From an uncultured Bacteroidia bacterium (lineage in GTDB: Bacteria; Bacteroidota; Bacteroidia; Bacteroidales; Prolixibacteraceae), in contig CAINLJ010000062.1 in assembly GCA_903850335.1 (NCBI GenBank), forward strand, positions 1 to 37,529: a stretch of 37,529 nt of DNA, given 5' to 3'. Positions 1-8,376 of this stretch are shown piece by piece (the first letter of the stretch is position 1; every line of letters begins with the position of its first letter). Made by a program: the position numbers and the translations under genes. Under the pieces are notes generated by a model, which saw only the letters and a program-made list of their open reading frames with translations, had not been told where the DNA came from and ran no database searches.

Positions 1-298
1 ATCCTACAAATATCTTCAGTGCTCTGCACCTTTTCTATTTGCCAACTAAAATCCTGCAAATCGCTGCATTTTAGATCAAAATTCAATTTTACACCATTCT
101 CCACAACTTTTTCATCTGATCCATTATTTCATACTTATATTTCGTTTATTTTATTGATATTCAATTATTTATATTAATATTTACCGAACTATTGTATACA
201 GTAACAAATATTGAAACGATTGTAAAGCAGATTTAAAGCAAGATCTGCAGGGACTCTTTTATGTCAACCCGAATTAACCGAATTAGAAATATTTTGTT
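1..298. other. AT-rich leading gap, no gene recognised
   Basis: This stretch before the first gene has no start-to-stop frame that I recognise. A plus-strand frame runs open from the window edge to about position 177, but its Ser/Phe/Leu-rich product looks like chance or the end of something cut by the edge. No RNA gene or strong hairpin was seen. Confidence 0.5.
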
Positions 299-823
299 TT
301 ATTTTAATAATTCTGCAAGTGGGATTCTTTCCTGTTCATTGTATCTGCCGTTTTCAAACCCTGCGATAAACTTTTTATTAATCAAATAAAGCCGACTATT
401 AAATTGATCCATCGGAAAGGTATTTTCCTCATCAAAATCTTCAAAATCAAATTTAGTGAAATTCAGTTCGCACAATGACAACTCATATTCATCATTTTCA
501 AGGCTCATATAAAGCAAAGGCAGACCATGTGTCCGACAGATTACTGGTCTTGAATCATAAATTGTACAGCGATGACTGACAAGAAAACGACACTGAGAAT
601 CATCTTTGGGTGCCTGTAAATGGCGCACTGAATCCTGATTCAATTCTGCTTCTATTGCATAAAATTCGACAGGGAAAACAGAAATTGCCATACAACAAAG
701 ATCGCAACCTATCTTACAGTTAAGATGCCTGTCATGAATGTTTTCCAATGTTTTACACATCGAGTCGATGTCATTTCTCAATTTATAATAGGGGGAAAAT
801 GGGTGTTTTAGCATTGAGTTCAT
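299..823 (-). CDS. YkgJ-family cysteine cluster protein
   Basis: A 174-aa cytoplasmic protein with the cysteine pattern of the putative zinc- or iron-chelating CxxCxxC family (PF03692, YkgJ-like). Visible are CKIGCDLCC near residues 36-44, then RCTIYDSRPVICRTHG around 85-100, and a later single Cys in SLCELNF. The biochemical role of the family is not settled; a metal-chelating or metal-cluster protein is the usual description. There is no signal peptide or membrane segment. It lies 80 bp downstream of the AraC regulator on the same strand and could be cotranscribed with it, but nothing ties their functions. The start is the first Met of the frame; no clear ribosome binding site supports it. 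Confidence 0.75.
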   Translation of the reverse strand: MNSMLKHPFSPYYKLRNDIDSMCKTLENIHDRHLNCKIGCDLCCMAISVFPVEFYAIEAELNQDSVRHLQAPKDDSQCRFLVSHRCTIYDSRPVICRTHGLPLLYMSLENDEYELSLCELNFTKFDFEDFDEENTFPMDQFNSRLYLINKKFIAGFENGRYNEQERIPLAELLK

Positions 824-903
824 ATTCCTTAGAAAAATAATCAGGCAAAGTTAATGAATTGCAGCAAACGGCATTCCGGCAAATGATTATACCCCAATGG
901 TGG

Positions 904-1758
904 CTAATTAAAAGATCTTCTATAAGTCAAAGGTGATTTTCGAACAATGTCCTTAAAACTTTTGGTGAAATAGGATAGATTACCAAACCCGCTTTCATAA
1001 CAAATCTCAGATACCGGTTTTTCGGTGACCCTAAGCAATTGGCAAGCGTATTTAATCCGGTACTCGTTTACAACTTCGGTGAGTGTCTTATTTGTAATTT
1101 TTCTGAAGTAACGGCAAAAAGCCGTTGGTGTTAAGCAGGCAATTCCGGCAACATCCGACAATTTGATCTGCCGTCGGTAGTTTCCGATTATATATGAAAA
1201 TACACGCTGAAACCGCTCTGTTTCCAATTTCGAGGTTGTGAAGTTCTGAAAATGCTCGTCTATTAATTCGATATCCTCAGACTCAGCAATGAGTTGCAAT
1301 ATTTCGATCAGGTGCAAAATCCTGTATATTCCCTCTGAACCAACACTCATCAACATTCTTTTGGCTACCTCATCCCTTGTCTTTCCCTTTATCAGGATAC
1401 CCGCATTCGCCTTTTCCAACAGAAATCTGATCATAGTCAATTCGCCGAGATTTAAAAATGTCTCCCCCAAAAACTCCGGACGGAAATGGAAAACAATTGA
1501 TTTTGGGTTTAATGAGTCCGACTGACTTGTCGTACTATGCCAGCAATGGGGTATGTCTTTGCCAAGAAGAACTATATCACCCGGTTCATAATCCGAAACT
1601 TTACCGCCAACATACCGTGTACCACTGCTATTTTCAATAAAAGTGAGTTCAATTTCAGGATGGAAATGAAATGGACCGTCAAAAGAGGGCAAACTAAATT
1701 GCCGGACAGAAAAAGAATTTTCGGGTTTATGAGTGATAAGTTCGTAAACGGCTTTCAT
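904..1758 (-). CDS. AraC-family transcriptional regulator with N-terminal cupin
   Basis: A 284-aa DNA-binding regulator. Residues about 20-90 form a cupin-like sensor region (FHFHPEIELTFIE, then GDIVLLGKDIPHCWH), and residues about 185-282 hold the paired AraC helix-turn-helix (IKLSDVAGIACLTPTAFCRYF, then ISEICYESGFGNLSYFTKSFK and a SPLTYRR end). The length and order fit sugar-responsive AraC regulators. It is divergent from the four-enzyme run starting at 1914, with 155 bp between them, so it most likely controls that run and itself from the shared intergenic region. The ligand cannot be read from sequence; an arabinose- or glucose-containing sugar is a guess from the neighbouring enzymes. 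Confidence 0.9.
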   Translation of the reverse strand: MKAVYELITHKPENSFSVRQFSLPSFDGPFHFHPEIELTFIENSSGTRYVGGKVSDYEPGDIVLLGKDIPHCWHSTTSQSDSLNPKSIVFHFRPEFLGETFLNLGELTMIRFLLEKANAGILIKGKTRDEVAKRMLMSVGSEGIYRILHLIEILQLIAESEDIELIDEHFQNFTTSKLETERFQRVFSYIIGNYRRQIKLSDVAGIACLTPTAFCRYFRKITNKTLTEVVNEYRIKYACQLLRVTEKPVSEICYESGFGNLSYFTKSFKDIVRKSPLTYRRSFN

Positions 1759-1859
1759 ATCGTTATTTTTATCATTCTAGAAATTTAATTAATCAATTTA
1801 ATGGTAATATTACACACTTTTAGGATAAATCCGGCAAAATGAAACTATGAAATTCACAA

Positions 1860-1867
1860 TATATTTG
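1860..1867 (+). promoter_or_regulatory. Candidate -7 box (TATATTTG) for the enzyme run
   Basis: TATATTTG matches the Bacteroidota -7 consensus TAnnTTTG and lies 46 bp upstream of the esterase start. No TTG -33 element is seen at the usual 19-21 bp spacing, so this may be a regulator-dependent promoter or a chance match in AT-rich DNA. Confidence 0.35.
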
Positions 1868-1913
1868 TAAAATAAAAATAAGATTTTACTAACCATAATA
1901 CACGACGAAAAAT

Positions 1914-3680
1914 ATGAAATCAGTTATCCTTCTATCCTTATTTCTGATCTATACTGGAATAGGTGCTGCTCAAACTCTTCCCAAAATCGCGTCCGGAAAA
2001 ATTCAAAGAATTGAAAACTTTAAATCTGAGTTTGTGGCTTCACGTAATATTGACATTTGGATGCCGGATGGATATGATACAAGTAAAAAGTATAATGTTG
2101 TTTATATGCATGATGGACAGATGTTATTTGACAGTACACAAACCTGGAACAGGAAAGAGTGGAAAGCTGATGAAACTTTTTCGCAATTAATAAAGGATAA
2201 AAAAATCGAAAAGTGCATTATTGTTGCAATATGGAACACCGGTTCAGATCGCTTTTCGGAATACTTACCAAACAAAATTTTCAATTCACTGGAGGAAAAA
2301 ACCAAACAAAAACTCAAGGAAAAATATGGAAATGGTAAACCGGCAAATGGAGACAATTACCTTAAGTTTCTTGTTACTGAGTTAAAACCTTATATCGACA
2401 AGAACTTCTCTACTTTTCAGGATAAGGATCATACTTTTATGGTTGGTTCAAGTATGGGAGGATTAATATCGCTTTATGCAATCTGCGAATATCCATTAAT
2501 TTTTAGCGGAACAGCTTGTATGTCATCGGCTCTATTGAGTCATATTGAACCAAATTATGAAATACCGGCTGCTATTTTTAATTATTTGAAGACAAATCTT
2601 GCATCCCCCTTTGGACACAAAATTTATATGGATTATGGTACCGGAGAGAGTGACAAAAACTATGAGTTGACACAATCGTTTATTGATCTGATTGCCAAGG
2701 GGAAAGGTTATAATGATTATAATTACAACTCAAAAGTTTTTGAAAAGGCAGAACATAACGAAATTGCATGGAGTCAGAGACTTGATGTGCCACTTTTATT
2801 TTTAATGCCTAAGGTAAAATCTCAAGGTGCTGTTTCAGGAAGTGTAGATTTTATAGAAAGTTTTTCCTCTGCATTCGTAAGCGATAGAAATGTTGAAGTC
2901 TGGTTACCTGATGGGTACAGCCCAAAGAAAAAATATTCTGTCCTTTATATGCATGATGGTCAAATGCTATACGACCCTTCGACAACATGGACAGGAAGCT
3001 CATGGAATATTGACGATGAATTAACCAAACTTTCGAAAGAGGGGAAAATAACCGATGTCATTGTTGTCGGTATATGGAATTCCGGAGGGGCACGCCATGC
3101 GGACTATTTTCCACAAAAACCTTTTGAATCTCTTAGTCAGGAACAGAAGGATTTTGTAACAAAAAAACTTCAGGAAACCGCCAGGGCAACCGATACTTTC
3201 AAACCCGTATCTGATAATTATCTTAAGTTTATTGTATCTGAACTTAAGCCCTTTATCGATAACAAATACTCAGTTTACAAAGATAAAAAGCATACATTTA
3301 TTGCCGGGAGCAGTATGGGAGGTCTGATATCGATCTATGCAATTTGTGAATATCCTGAGATCTTTGGTGGTGCAGCTTGTTTAAGCACACATTGGCCTGG
3401 GATCTTTTCGATGGAGGGCAACCCGGTACCCGATACATTTGTACAGTATTTGACTTCTCATTTGCCTGACCCTAAATCGCACAAAATCTATTTTGACTAT
3501 GGTGACAAAACACTTGATGCCTTGTACCCGCCACTTCAAAAAAGAGTTGACGAATTGATGAAAGAAAAAGGGTTTACAGATAAAAACTGGACAACCCGGT
3601 TTTTTGAAGGTGACGACCACAGCGAGAAATCGTGGAACCGAAGGTTGCACATACCAATGGAATTTCTATTCAAAAAATAA
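1914..3680 (+). CDS. Secreted tandem-duplicated esterase (alpha/beta hydrolase)
   Basis: A 588-aa protein with a signal peptide (hydrophobic residues 4-18, likely cut after GAAQ) and two homologous alpha/beta-hydrolase domains, about residues 30-295 and 305-588. Each has YMHDGQML, an IWN(T/S)G segment and GSSMGGLIS; the nucleophile serines are S180 and S467. Candidate catalytic His residues are in AEHNEIAWSQRL and DDHSEKSWNRRL. The fold fits the esterase D/Fes-like family (PF00756), which includes feruloyl and acetyl esterases of glycan breakdown and also siderophore esterases. It is the first gene of the enzyme run; its stop is 6 bp before the next start. Both copies keep the serine and histidine motifs, so both may be active. 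The substrate is unknown. Confidence 0.85.
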   Translation: MKSVILLSLFLIYTGIGAAQTLPKIASGKIQRIENFKSEFVASRNIDIWMPDGYDTSKKYNVVYMHDGQMLFDSTQTWNRKEWKADETFSQLIKDKKIEKCIIVAIWNTGSDRFSEYLPNKIFNSLEEKTKQKLKEKYGNGKPANGDNYLKFLVTELKPYIDKNFSTFQDKDHTFMVGSSMGGLISLYAICEYPLIFSGTACMSSALLSHIEPNYEIPAAIFNYLKTNLASPFGHKIYMDYGTGESDKNYELTQSFIDLIAKGKGYNDYNYNSKVFEKAEHNEIAWSQRLDVPLLFLMPKVKSQGAVSGSVDFIESFSSAFVSDRNVEVWLPDGYSPKKKYSVLYMHDGQMLYDPSTTWTGSSWNIDDELTKLSKEGKITDVIVVGIWNSGGARHADYFPQKPFESLSQEQKDFVTKKLQETARATDTFKPVSDNYLKFIVSELKPFIDNKYSVYKDKKHTFIAGSSMGGLISIYAICEYPEIFGGAACLSTHWPGIFSMEGNPVPDTFVQYLTSHLPDPKSHKIYFDYGDKTLDALYPPLQKRVDELMKEKGFTDKNWTTRFFEGDDHSEKSWNRRLHIPMEFLFKK

Positions 3681-3686
3681 TACCGG

Positions 3687-4535
3687 ATGAATAAATTATG
3701 CTCTTTGCACGGCTGTTTAATTTTAATGGCTTTTGTTTTTTTTCAGGATATAAAACCAACTTTTGCTAAAAGTCTAATGAAAATTCAAACAGTAAAAATC
3801 GCAATGGCTCAGATTGTCTGTATTGACGGAGATTTACCGGGCAATATAGTGCGAATTACCAATGCTTTTGAAGAGGCAAAACAACAGCAGGCTGAAATTA
3901 TTGTTTTTCCCGAGTCATCATTACTGGGTTGGGTTAACCCGGATGCCTTTCAAAGAGCCAGCCCTATTCCCGGGAGAGAGAGCGAAGTAATCTGCCAATT
4001 GGCTAAAAAATACAAGATTTTTATATGCATTGGTCTGGATGAGAAAGTAGGCGAAAACCTCTTCGATTCTGCAATTTTAGTTGATGATGAAGGAAATATC
4101 CTTTTGAAACATCGAAAAATAAATGTGCTTCCCGAACTAATGACTCCTCCTTATTCAATTGGAGAAGGAGTTCAAGTTGTACAGACCCGCTACGGGAAGA
4201 TTGGAGTAATGATATGTGCCGATTCATTTCGTGACAATCTGCTTCAAGATATGAAGGAAAAAAATCCTGAACTTTTGCTGATTCCATATGGCTGGGCAGC
4301 CCCGGAAGACAAATGGCCAGATCACGGGCTTGAACTACTAAAGGTGGTAAAAATGGCTGCGGGTAAGGTTAATTGTCCTGTGGTTGGAACGAACCTGATT
4401 GGTCAAATATCACATGGTCCCTGGACAGGACAAATATATGGTGGCCAAAGCGTGGCCTTTGATCCTAAAAACAATATTCTCGTGACAGGAAAGGACCGGG
4501 AAAGAGACATTATAGTGTTTTCCATTCAATTATAA
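3687..4535 (+). CDS. Carbon-nitrogen hydrolase (nitrilase superfamily), apparently exported
   Basis: A 282-aa amidase-type enzyme. The Glu-Lys-Cys triad of the nitrilase superfamily is visible as E76 (VFPESS), K144 (HRKINVLPE) and C177 (MICADSF). Members hydrolyse C-N bonds in amides, carbamoyl compounds or nitriles. The first about 28 residues (CLILMAFVFF core, TFA at the likely cut site) look like a signal peptide, which is unusual because most relatives are cytoplasmic. An internal ATG at 3777 (MKIQTVKIAM) would give a normal-length cytoplasmic enzyme, so the start is uncertain. The 6-bp gap to the esterase indicates one operon. The substrate is not inferable; deacylating an N-acyl sugar or amide is only a guess. 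Confidence 0.85.
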   Translation: MNKLCSLHGCLILMAFVFFQDIKPTFAKSLMKIQTVKIAMAQIVCIDGDLPGNIVRITNAFEEAKQQQAEIIVFPESSLLGWVNPDAFQRASPIPGRESEVICQLAKKYKIFICIGLDEKVGENLFDSAILVDDEGNILLKHRKINVLPELMTPPYSIGEGVQVVQTRYGKIGVMICADSFRDNLLQDMKEKNPELLLIPYGWAAPEDKWPDHGLELLKVVKMAAGKVNCPVVGTNLIGQISHGPWTGQIYGGQSVAFDPKNNILVTGKDRERDIIVFSIQL

Positions 4536-4568
4536 TTTATAGAATTTATTAATATTAATCCTGAAAAA

Positions 4569-6194
4569 ATGAAAAAAATAAACCTTTTGAAACTTATCGT
4601 TTCATCTTTTTTAATAATGGCCTTTTCTCCAGTAAAGCCTGATAAAATTAAAATTGGTTCAGGGTGGAACGAAGAAATCATATACCACGTCTTTCAACGA
4701 AGTTTTTACGATTCAAATGGAGACCATAATGGCGATTTAAATGGCCTGGTTCAAAAGCTTGGTTATCTTAAAGAATTAGGTGTAACTACGATATTATGTA
4801 CCCCACTTTATGAATCAGACTTTTACCATAATTATTTTGCTAAAAACTACGATAGAATAGATCCGGAATATGGAACTATGAATGACTATTTAAATTTTGT
4901 TAAAGCAGTTCACCGAAACGGATTGAAATTTATTATGGATATGGAGACTCAGTATGCCCAAAATGGGAATGATTGGTTTACTGATTCTTATAAGAATCCT
5001 AAATCTCCATATTCCGATTTTATATCATATAGCGATTCAACAAATAGGTACGCTGATCAGATGTTTATGCCATTAGGTTCTGAATTGAATGCTATGCAAG
5101 CCTGGCCAGATCAGAAACTGAACATTGTATACCTTAATTTAAATAGTAAAAAGGTAAAAGACTGGACAAAAATGTTTTACGCACATTGGGTTGATCCAAA
5201 TGGAGATGGGAAATTTGATGATGGTGTCGATGGCTTCAGGATTGACCATATGATGGACGACCTGGATAATAAACAGACTTTTAAAAATATGTTTGTTAAT
5301 TTCTGGAGTCCAGTATTTAAATTCTGCAGAGCAATTAATCCGGCACTGTTTGTTGTTGGAGAACAATCAAACTGGGCGGAATACGGTGAAGACATGATTG
5401 TTAAAGGTGGAATTGATGCAAGTTTTGGGTTTCCGATCTATTTTTCGATCACCGGCACTCCTGCTTACTTTATGAACGATTCTATCAAAAAGGCGCTGAA
5501 AACTATTACCAAAGCAGAAAATATAGGTATACGGGTGCAGCAAACAATAAAACGGATTCCTCAAGGAAAATACTATATCAACTTTATTGAAAATCATGAT
5601 ACTGAACGATTTGCTTCCATTGCAAAAAATGATCCTGGAAAAATTGAATGCGGAGCAGTTCTAAATATACTCCTGCCTGGAATTCCATCGGTTTATTATG
5701 GACAAGAACTTGGTGTTACGGGAAAGATTGGTGATTGGGGGTATGATGTGAACCATATTCCGGTAAGGGAAGCCTTTCCCTGGACACCAAATAAGAATGA
5801 TGCGGGGATGGCAATATTTTACAAGGGATCAGGCCCATGGTGGGATCAATCCTACTTTAATACGGGTGAATCCAGTAAACTGGCACTCTCGGTCCAACAA
5901 AAAGATCCTTCCTCTTTATGGAATCTTTATCACAATCTCATTCGCTTTAGGAAAGAAAATCCGGCGATTAAAAATGGAAGTTTTAACTTATTTCCAACCG
6001 GTCAACCTGACATTTTAGCATTTTCCCGGGAATACAAAAATGAAAAAGTGTTGGTTATGATGAATATTTCGGAATCCCCTATAACTGTCAAACTACCAAC
6101 ACTTAAAAAATTCCAGTTTCAGGGCAGAACTACAATTAAAGGTGACAGTCTAACTTTTCATCCTTATGGTTTTATGATCTGCCGGGACTATTAA
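4569..6194 (+). CDS. GH13 alpha-amylase-family glycoside hydrolase, exported
   Basis: A 541-aa enzyme with an N-terminal signal-like hydrophobic segment (residues 6-20) and a GH13 TIM barrel. Barrel start motifs are IIYHVFQRSFYDSNGDHNGD and the LGVTTILCTPLYES region. The three catalytic acids are D226 (VDGFRIDHM, nucleophile), E265 (FVVGEQSN, acid/base) and D344 (FIENHDTERF). A small C-terminal beta domain starts near residue 460. It would hydrolyse or transfer alpha-glucosidic bonds; the exact specificity (maltodextrin, trehalose, sucrose or another substrate) cannot be told. It begins 33 bp after the nitrilase-like gene and belongs to the same run. I cannot assign a GH13 subfamily. Confidence 0.88.
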   Translation: MKKINLLKLIVSSFLIMAFSPVKPDKIKIGSGWNEEIIYHVFQRSFYDSNGDHNGDLNGLVQKLGYLKELGVTTILCTPLYESDFYHNYFAKNYDRIDPEYGTMNDYLNFVKAVHRNGLKFIMDMETQYAQNGNDWFTDSYKNPKSPYSDFISYSDSTNRYADQMFMPLGSELNAMQAWPDQKLNIVYLNLNSKKVKDWTKMFYAHWVDPNGDGKFDDGVDGFRIDHMMDDLDNKQTFKNMFVNFWSPVFKFCRAINPALFVVGEQSNWAEYGEDMIVKGGIDASFGFPIYFSITGTPAYFMNDSIKKALKTITKAENIGIRVQQTIKRIPQGKYYINFIENHDTERFASIAKNDPGKIECGAVLNILLPGIPSVYYGQELGVTGKIGDWGYDVNHIPVREAFPWTPNKNDAGMAIFYKGSGPWWDQSYFNTGESSKLALSVQQKDPSSLWNLYHNLIRFRKENPAIKNGSFNLFPTGQPDILAFSREYKNEKVLVMMNISESPITVKLPTLKKFQFQGRTTIKGDSLTFHPYGFMICRDY

Positions 6195-6240
6195 TCAGGA
6201 TTACGGAAAAATCCTCAAAACATTAAACACCTTTTAATGA

Positions 6241-8175
6241 ATGAATAAGATTCAGAATAAATTAACAAAAATTTCTTTGCTCCTTATGCTCATTATCCCA
6301 AATATGGTGGAGGCCCAACCGATCCGTTTACAGGAAAAATACCAACGCTTGCCTTTCGGGAGTATAAAACCTATGGGATGGATTAAGGATCAGATGAAAA
6401 AAGATATGGCCGGTTTTGTAGGAAATCTTGATAAATTGGTACCGGATTTAATTAATGATCCGATATATAGTACCGGACGCTTGCATAAGAATAGTAAAAT
6501 CAAGGATCTTGGAAACCTTAAATCCGGAGATGCAGCGGGTGATGAGCAATACAAATGGTGGAATTCGGAAACTCAGTCGAACTGGTGGGACGGCTATATC
6601 CGTAATGCGTTGCTTTTAGATGATCAGCCAGCAATTGAAAAAGTAAAACAACGGATCACAAATATTCTGGCCACACAGGATCAGGATGGGTATCTTGGAA
6701 TATATGATAAAGAATTGAGGTACAAATTTGCTTCTGAGAACGGTGAACTCTGGTCCAAAACAACGTTATACCGCGGATTACTCGCCTATTATGAATATAC
6801 GCATGACGATACTGTTCTGAGAGCGCTGATACGTGCAGTTGATAATGTAATGGAGAACTATCCTATAAATCATTCTCAACCGTTTTATTCAGGCAATGAT
6901 TTCTCTGGTGGAGTTGCTCATGGTCTGACATTTACCGATATTCTGGACAGATTGCACCAAATTACTGGTAACCCGGTTTATTTGAATTATGCCTGTTTCC
7001 TGTATACTAATTTCTCAAATAACCATTCATCCGAAAAAGATGCACAGCTAAAGAATATTCTGGATCCTGCCTACAAATTTGATTGTCATGGTGCTCACAC
7101 TTACGAACATCTTCGTCCACTCATTGTTGCGACATTTTCGTCAGGTGATCCTGACCTGCAGAAAGCCTTAAAAATTTATTGTGACCGGATCAGATGCAGC
7201 TTAACAGCCACAGGTGGCCCTATTGGTGATGAATGGATTAGCGGAAGAAAAGCAAATGGGACCAATACCGGTTATGAATATTGTTCCATTCATGAACTGA
7301 CAGACAGCTACTCATTGCTTTTTCAGAAAAGTGGTAATTATGCCGCTGCCGAAGCCATTGAAACTATTTTTTACAATGCAGCGCAAGGTAGTCGAAACCC
7401 TGATCATTCCTCAATCGCCTATCTAAAAACAGATAATTCATATGAAATGGCAGGAACGAGAAATGGGGAAGTTGAAGTGGACAAAAAACAAACAAGGTAT
7501 AAATATTCACCAGTTCACCAGGATGTTGCTGTATGTTGTGCTCCCAATGCGGGCAGAATAACACCCTATTTTTTACAATCGTGTTGGTTCACGGAACGGG
7601 ATAATTCACTTGTTGCCTCCGTTTTGGCACCAAATGTCCTCGAGACGAAATTGAAAGGGCAAAAGGTAAAAATAGAGGAGATAACAGATTATCCATATAA
7701 TAACCTGTTTGAGTTTAGAATTTTTTCAGAAAAACCAATTCAATTTAAATTAAAAATCCGTAAGCCAACCTGGGCCGTTTTGGTCAAAACAAATGAACAT
7801 TATCAAATAGACAACGGATTTATCGTTTTCGACCGGGAATTTGAGAAAAATGCAAGAATAAAGATTGAATTTTTATCACAGGTTGAGATTAAAAAAGATA
7901 TGAATTGCGAAAGGTTCTTTAAATATGGGGCCTTGGTTTTTGCAACGCCATTTGCCGGCGTTGAGCAAAAGGGGAGAATATATGCTGAAGGATTTGAAGA
8001 TCGGATGTATTTCCCTAAAAACATGACTAGTTATGAATTTCAGGAAAGAAATGAGGCAAATTACTCAGAAGGTAAAATTCATGTTTTATTGAAAAATAAG
8101 GTTACAGGCAAAGTCGAAAAGGTTGAATTAATCCCGGTTGCAAAAACGATATTGAGACAAGTGACTTTTAAGTAA
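6241..8175 (+). CDS. GH127-type beta-L-arabinofuranosidase (DUF1680), exported
   Basis: A 644-aa protein with a signal peptide (SLLLMLIIPNMVEAQ) and an alpha/alpha-barrel of the GH127/DUF1680 family. The Zn-thiolate site of the characterised HypBA1 enzyme appears conserved: E346 and C348 (YEYCSIHE) and C432-C433 (VAVCCAPN), one of which acts as the nucleophile. The N-terminal signature FGSIKPMGWIKDQM is typical. Characterised members release beta-linked L-arabinofuranose, but the family also has other activities. The start is 46 bp after the GH13 stop. Last gene of the four-enzyme run. A C-terminal beta-sandwich follows about residue 500. Confidence 0.88.
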   Translation: MNKIQNKLTKISLLLMLIIPNMVEAQPIRLQEKYQRLPFGSIKPMGWIKDQMKKDMAGFVGNLDKLVPDLINDPIYSTGRLHKNSKIKDLGNLKSGDAAGDEQYKWWNSETQSNWWDGYIRNALLLDDQPAIEKVKQRITNILATQDQDGYLGIYDKELRYKFASENGELWSKTTLYRGLLAYYEYTHDDTVLRALIRAVDNVMENYPINHSQPFYSGNDFSGGVAHGLTFTDILDRLHQITGNPVYLNYACFLYTNFSNNHSSEKDAQLKNILDPAYKFDCHGAHTYEHLRPLIVATFSSGDPDLQKALKIYCDRIRCSLTATGGPIGDEWISGRKANGTNTGYEYCSIHELTDSYSLLFQKSGNYAAAEAIETIFYNAAQGSRNPDHSSIAYLKTDNSYEMAGTRNGEVEVDKKQTRYKYSPVHQDVAVCCAPNAGRITPYFLQSCWFTERDNSLVASVLAPNVLETKLKGQKVKIEEITDYPYNNLFEFRIFSEKPIQFKLKIRKPTWAVLVKTNEHYQIDNGFIVFDREFEKNARIKIEFLSQVEIKKDMNCERFFKYGALVFATPFAGVEQKGRIYAEGFEDRMYFPKNMTSYEFQERNEANYSEGKIHVLLKNKVTGKVEKVELIPVAKTILRQVTFK

Positions 8176-8298
8176 AAAATTACATTTTAATTCGGATTAT
8201 TCATTGGAGTATTGTAAAGTCTACCTTCTAAATCATATTATATAATTCTCCTTTTGTGATTCTTCCATCTCATCCCTTTCCTTTTCGTGTGTTTTTCC

Positions 8299-8306
8299 TA
8301 TTTTTG
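8299..8306 (+). promoter_or_regulatory. Candidate -7 box (TATTTTTG) upstream of valS
   Basis: TATTTTTG fits the Bacteroidota TAnnTTTG box and lies 70 bp before the valS start, in the 201-bp gap after the GH127 gene. No convincing -33 TTTG is at the standard spacing. It supports separate transcription of valS from the enzyme run. Confidence 0.4.
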
Positions 8307-8376
8307 TGCCTCGTTAATTTCACACCTGAATAAGGCTGTGGGTTAACCCATAAATCAATGAAATAGAGCTAAAGCG

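Noticed and set aside
1-177. Plus-strand open frame from the window edge
   Set aside because: No start visible, composition dominated by Ser, Phe, Leu and Cys, and no family resemblance. Cannot be told from chance without the sequence to the left.
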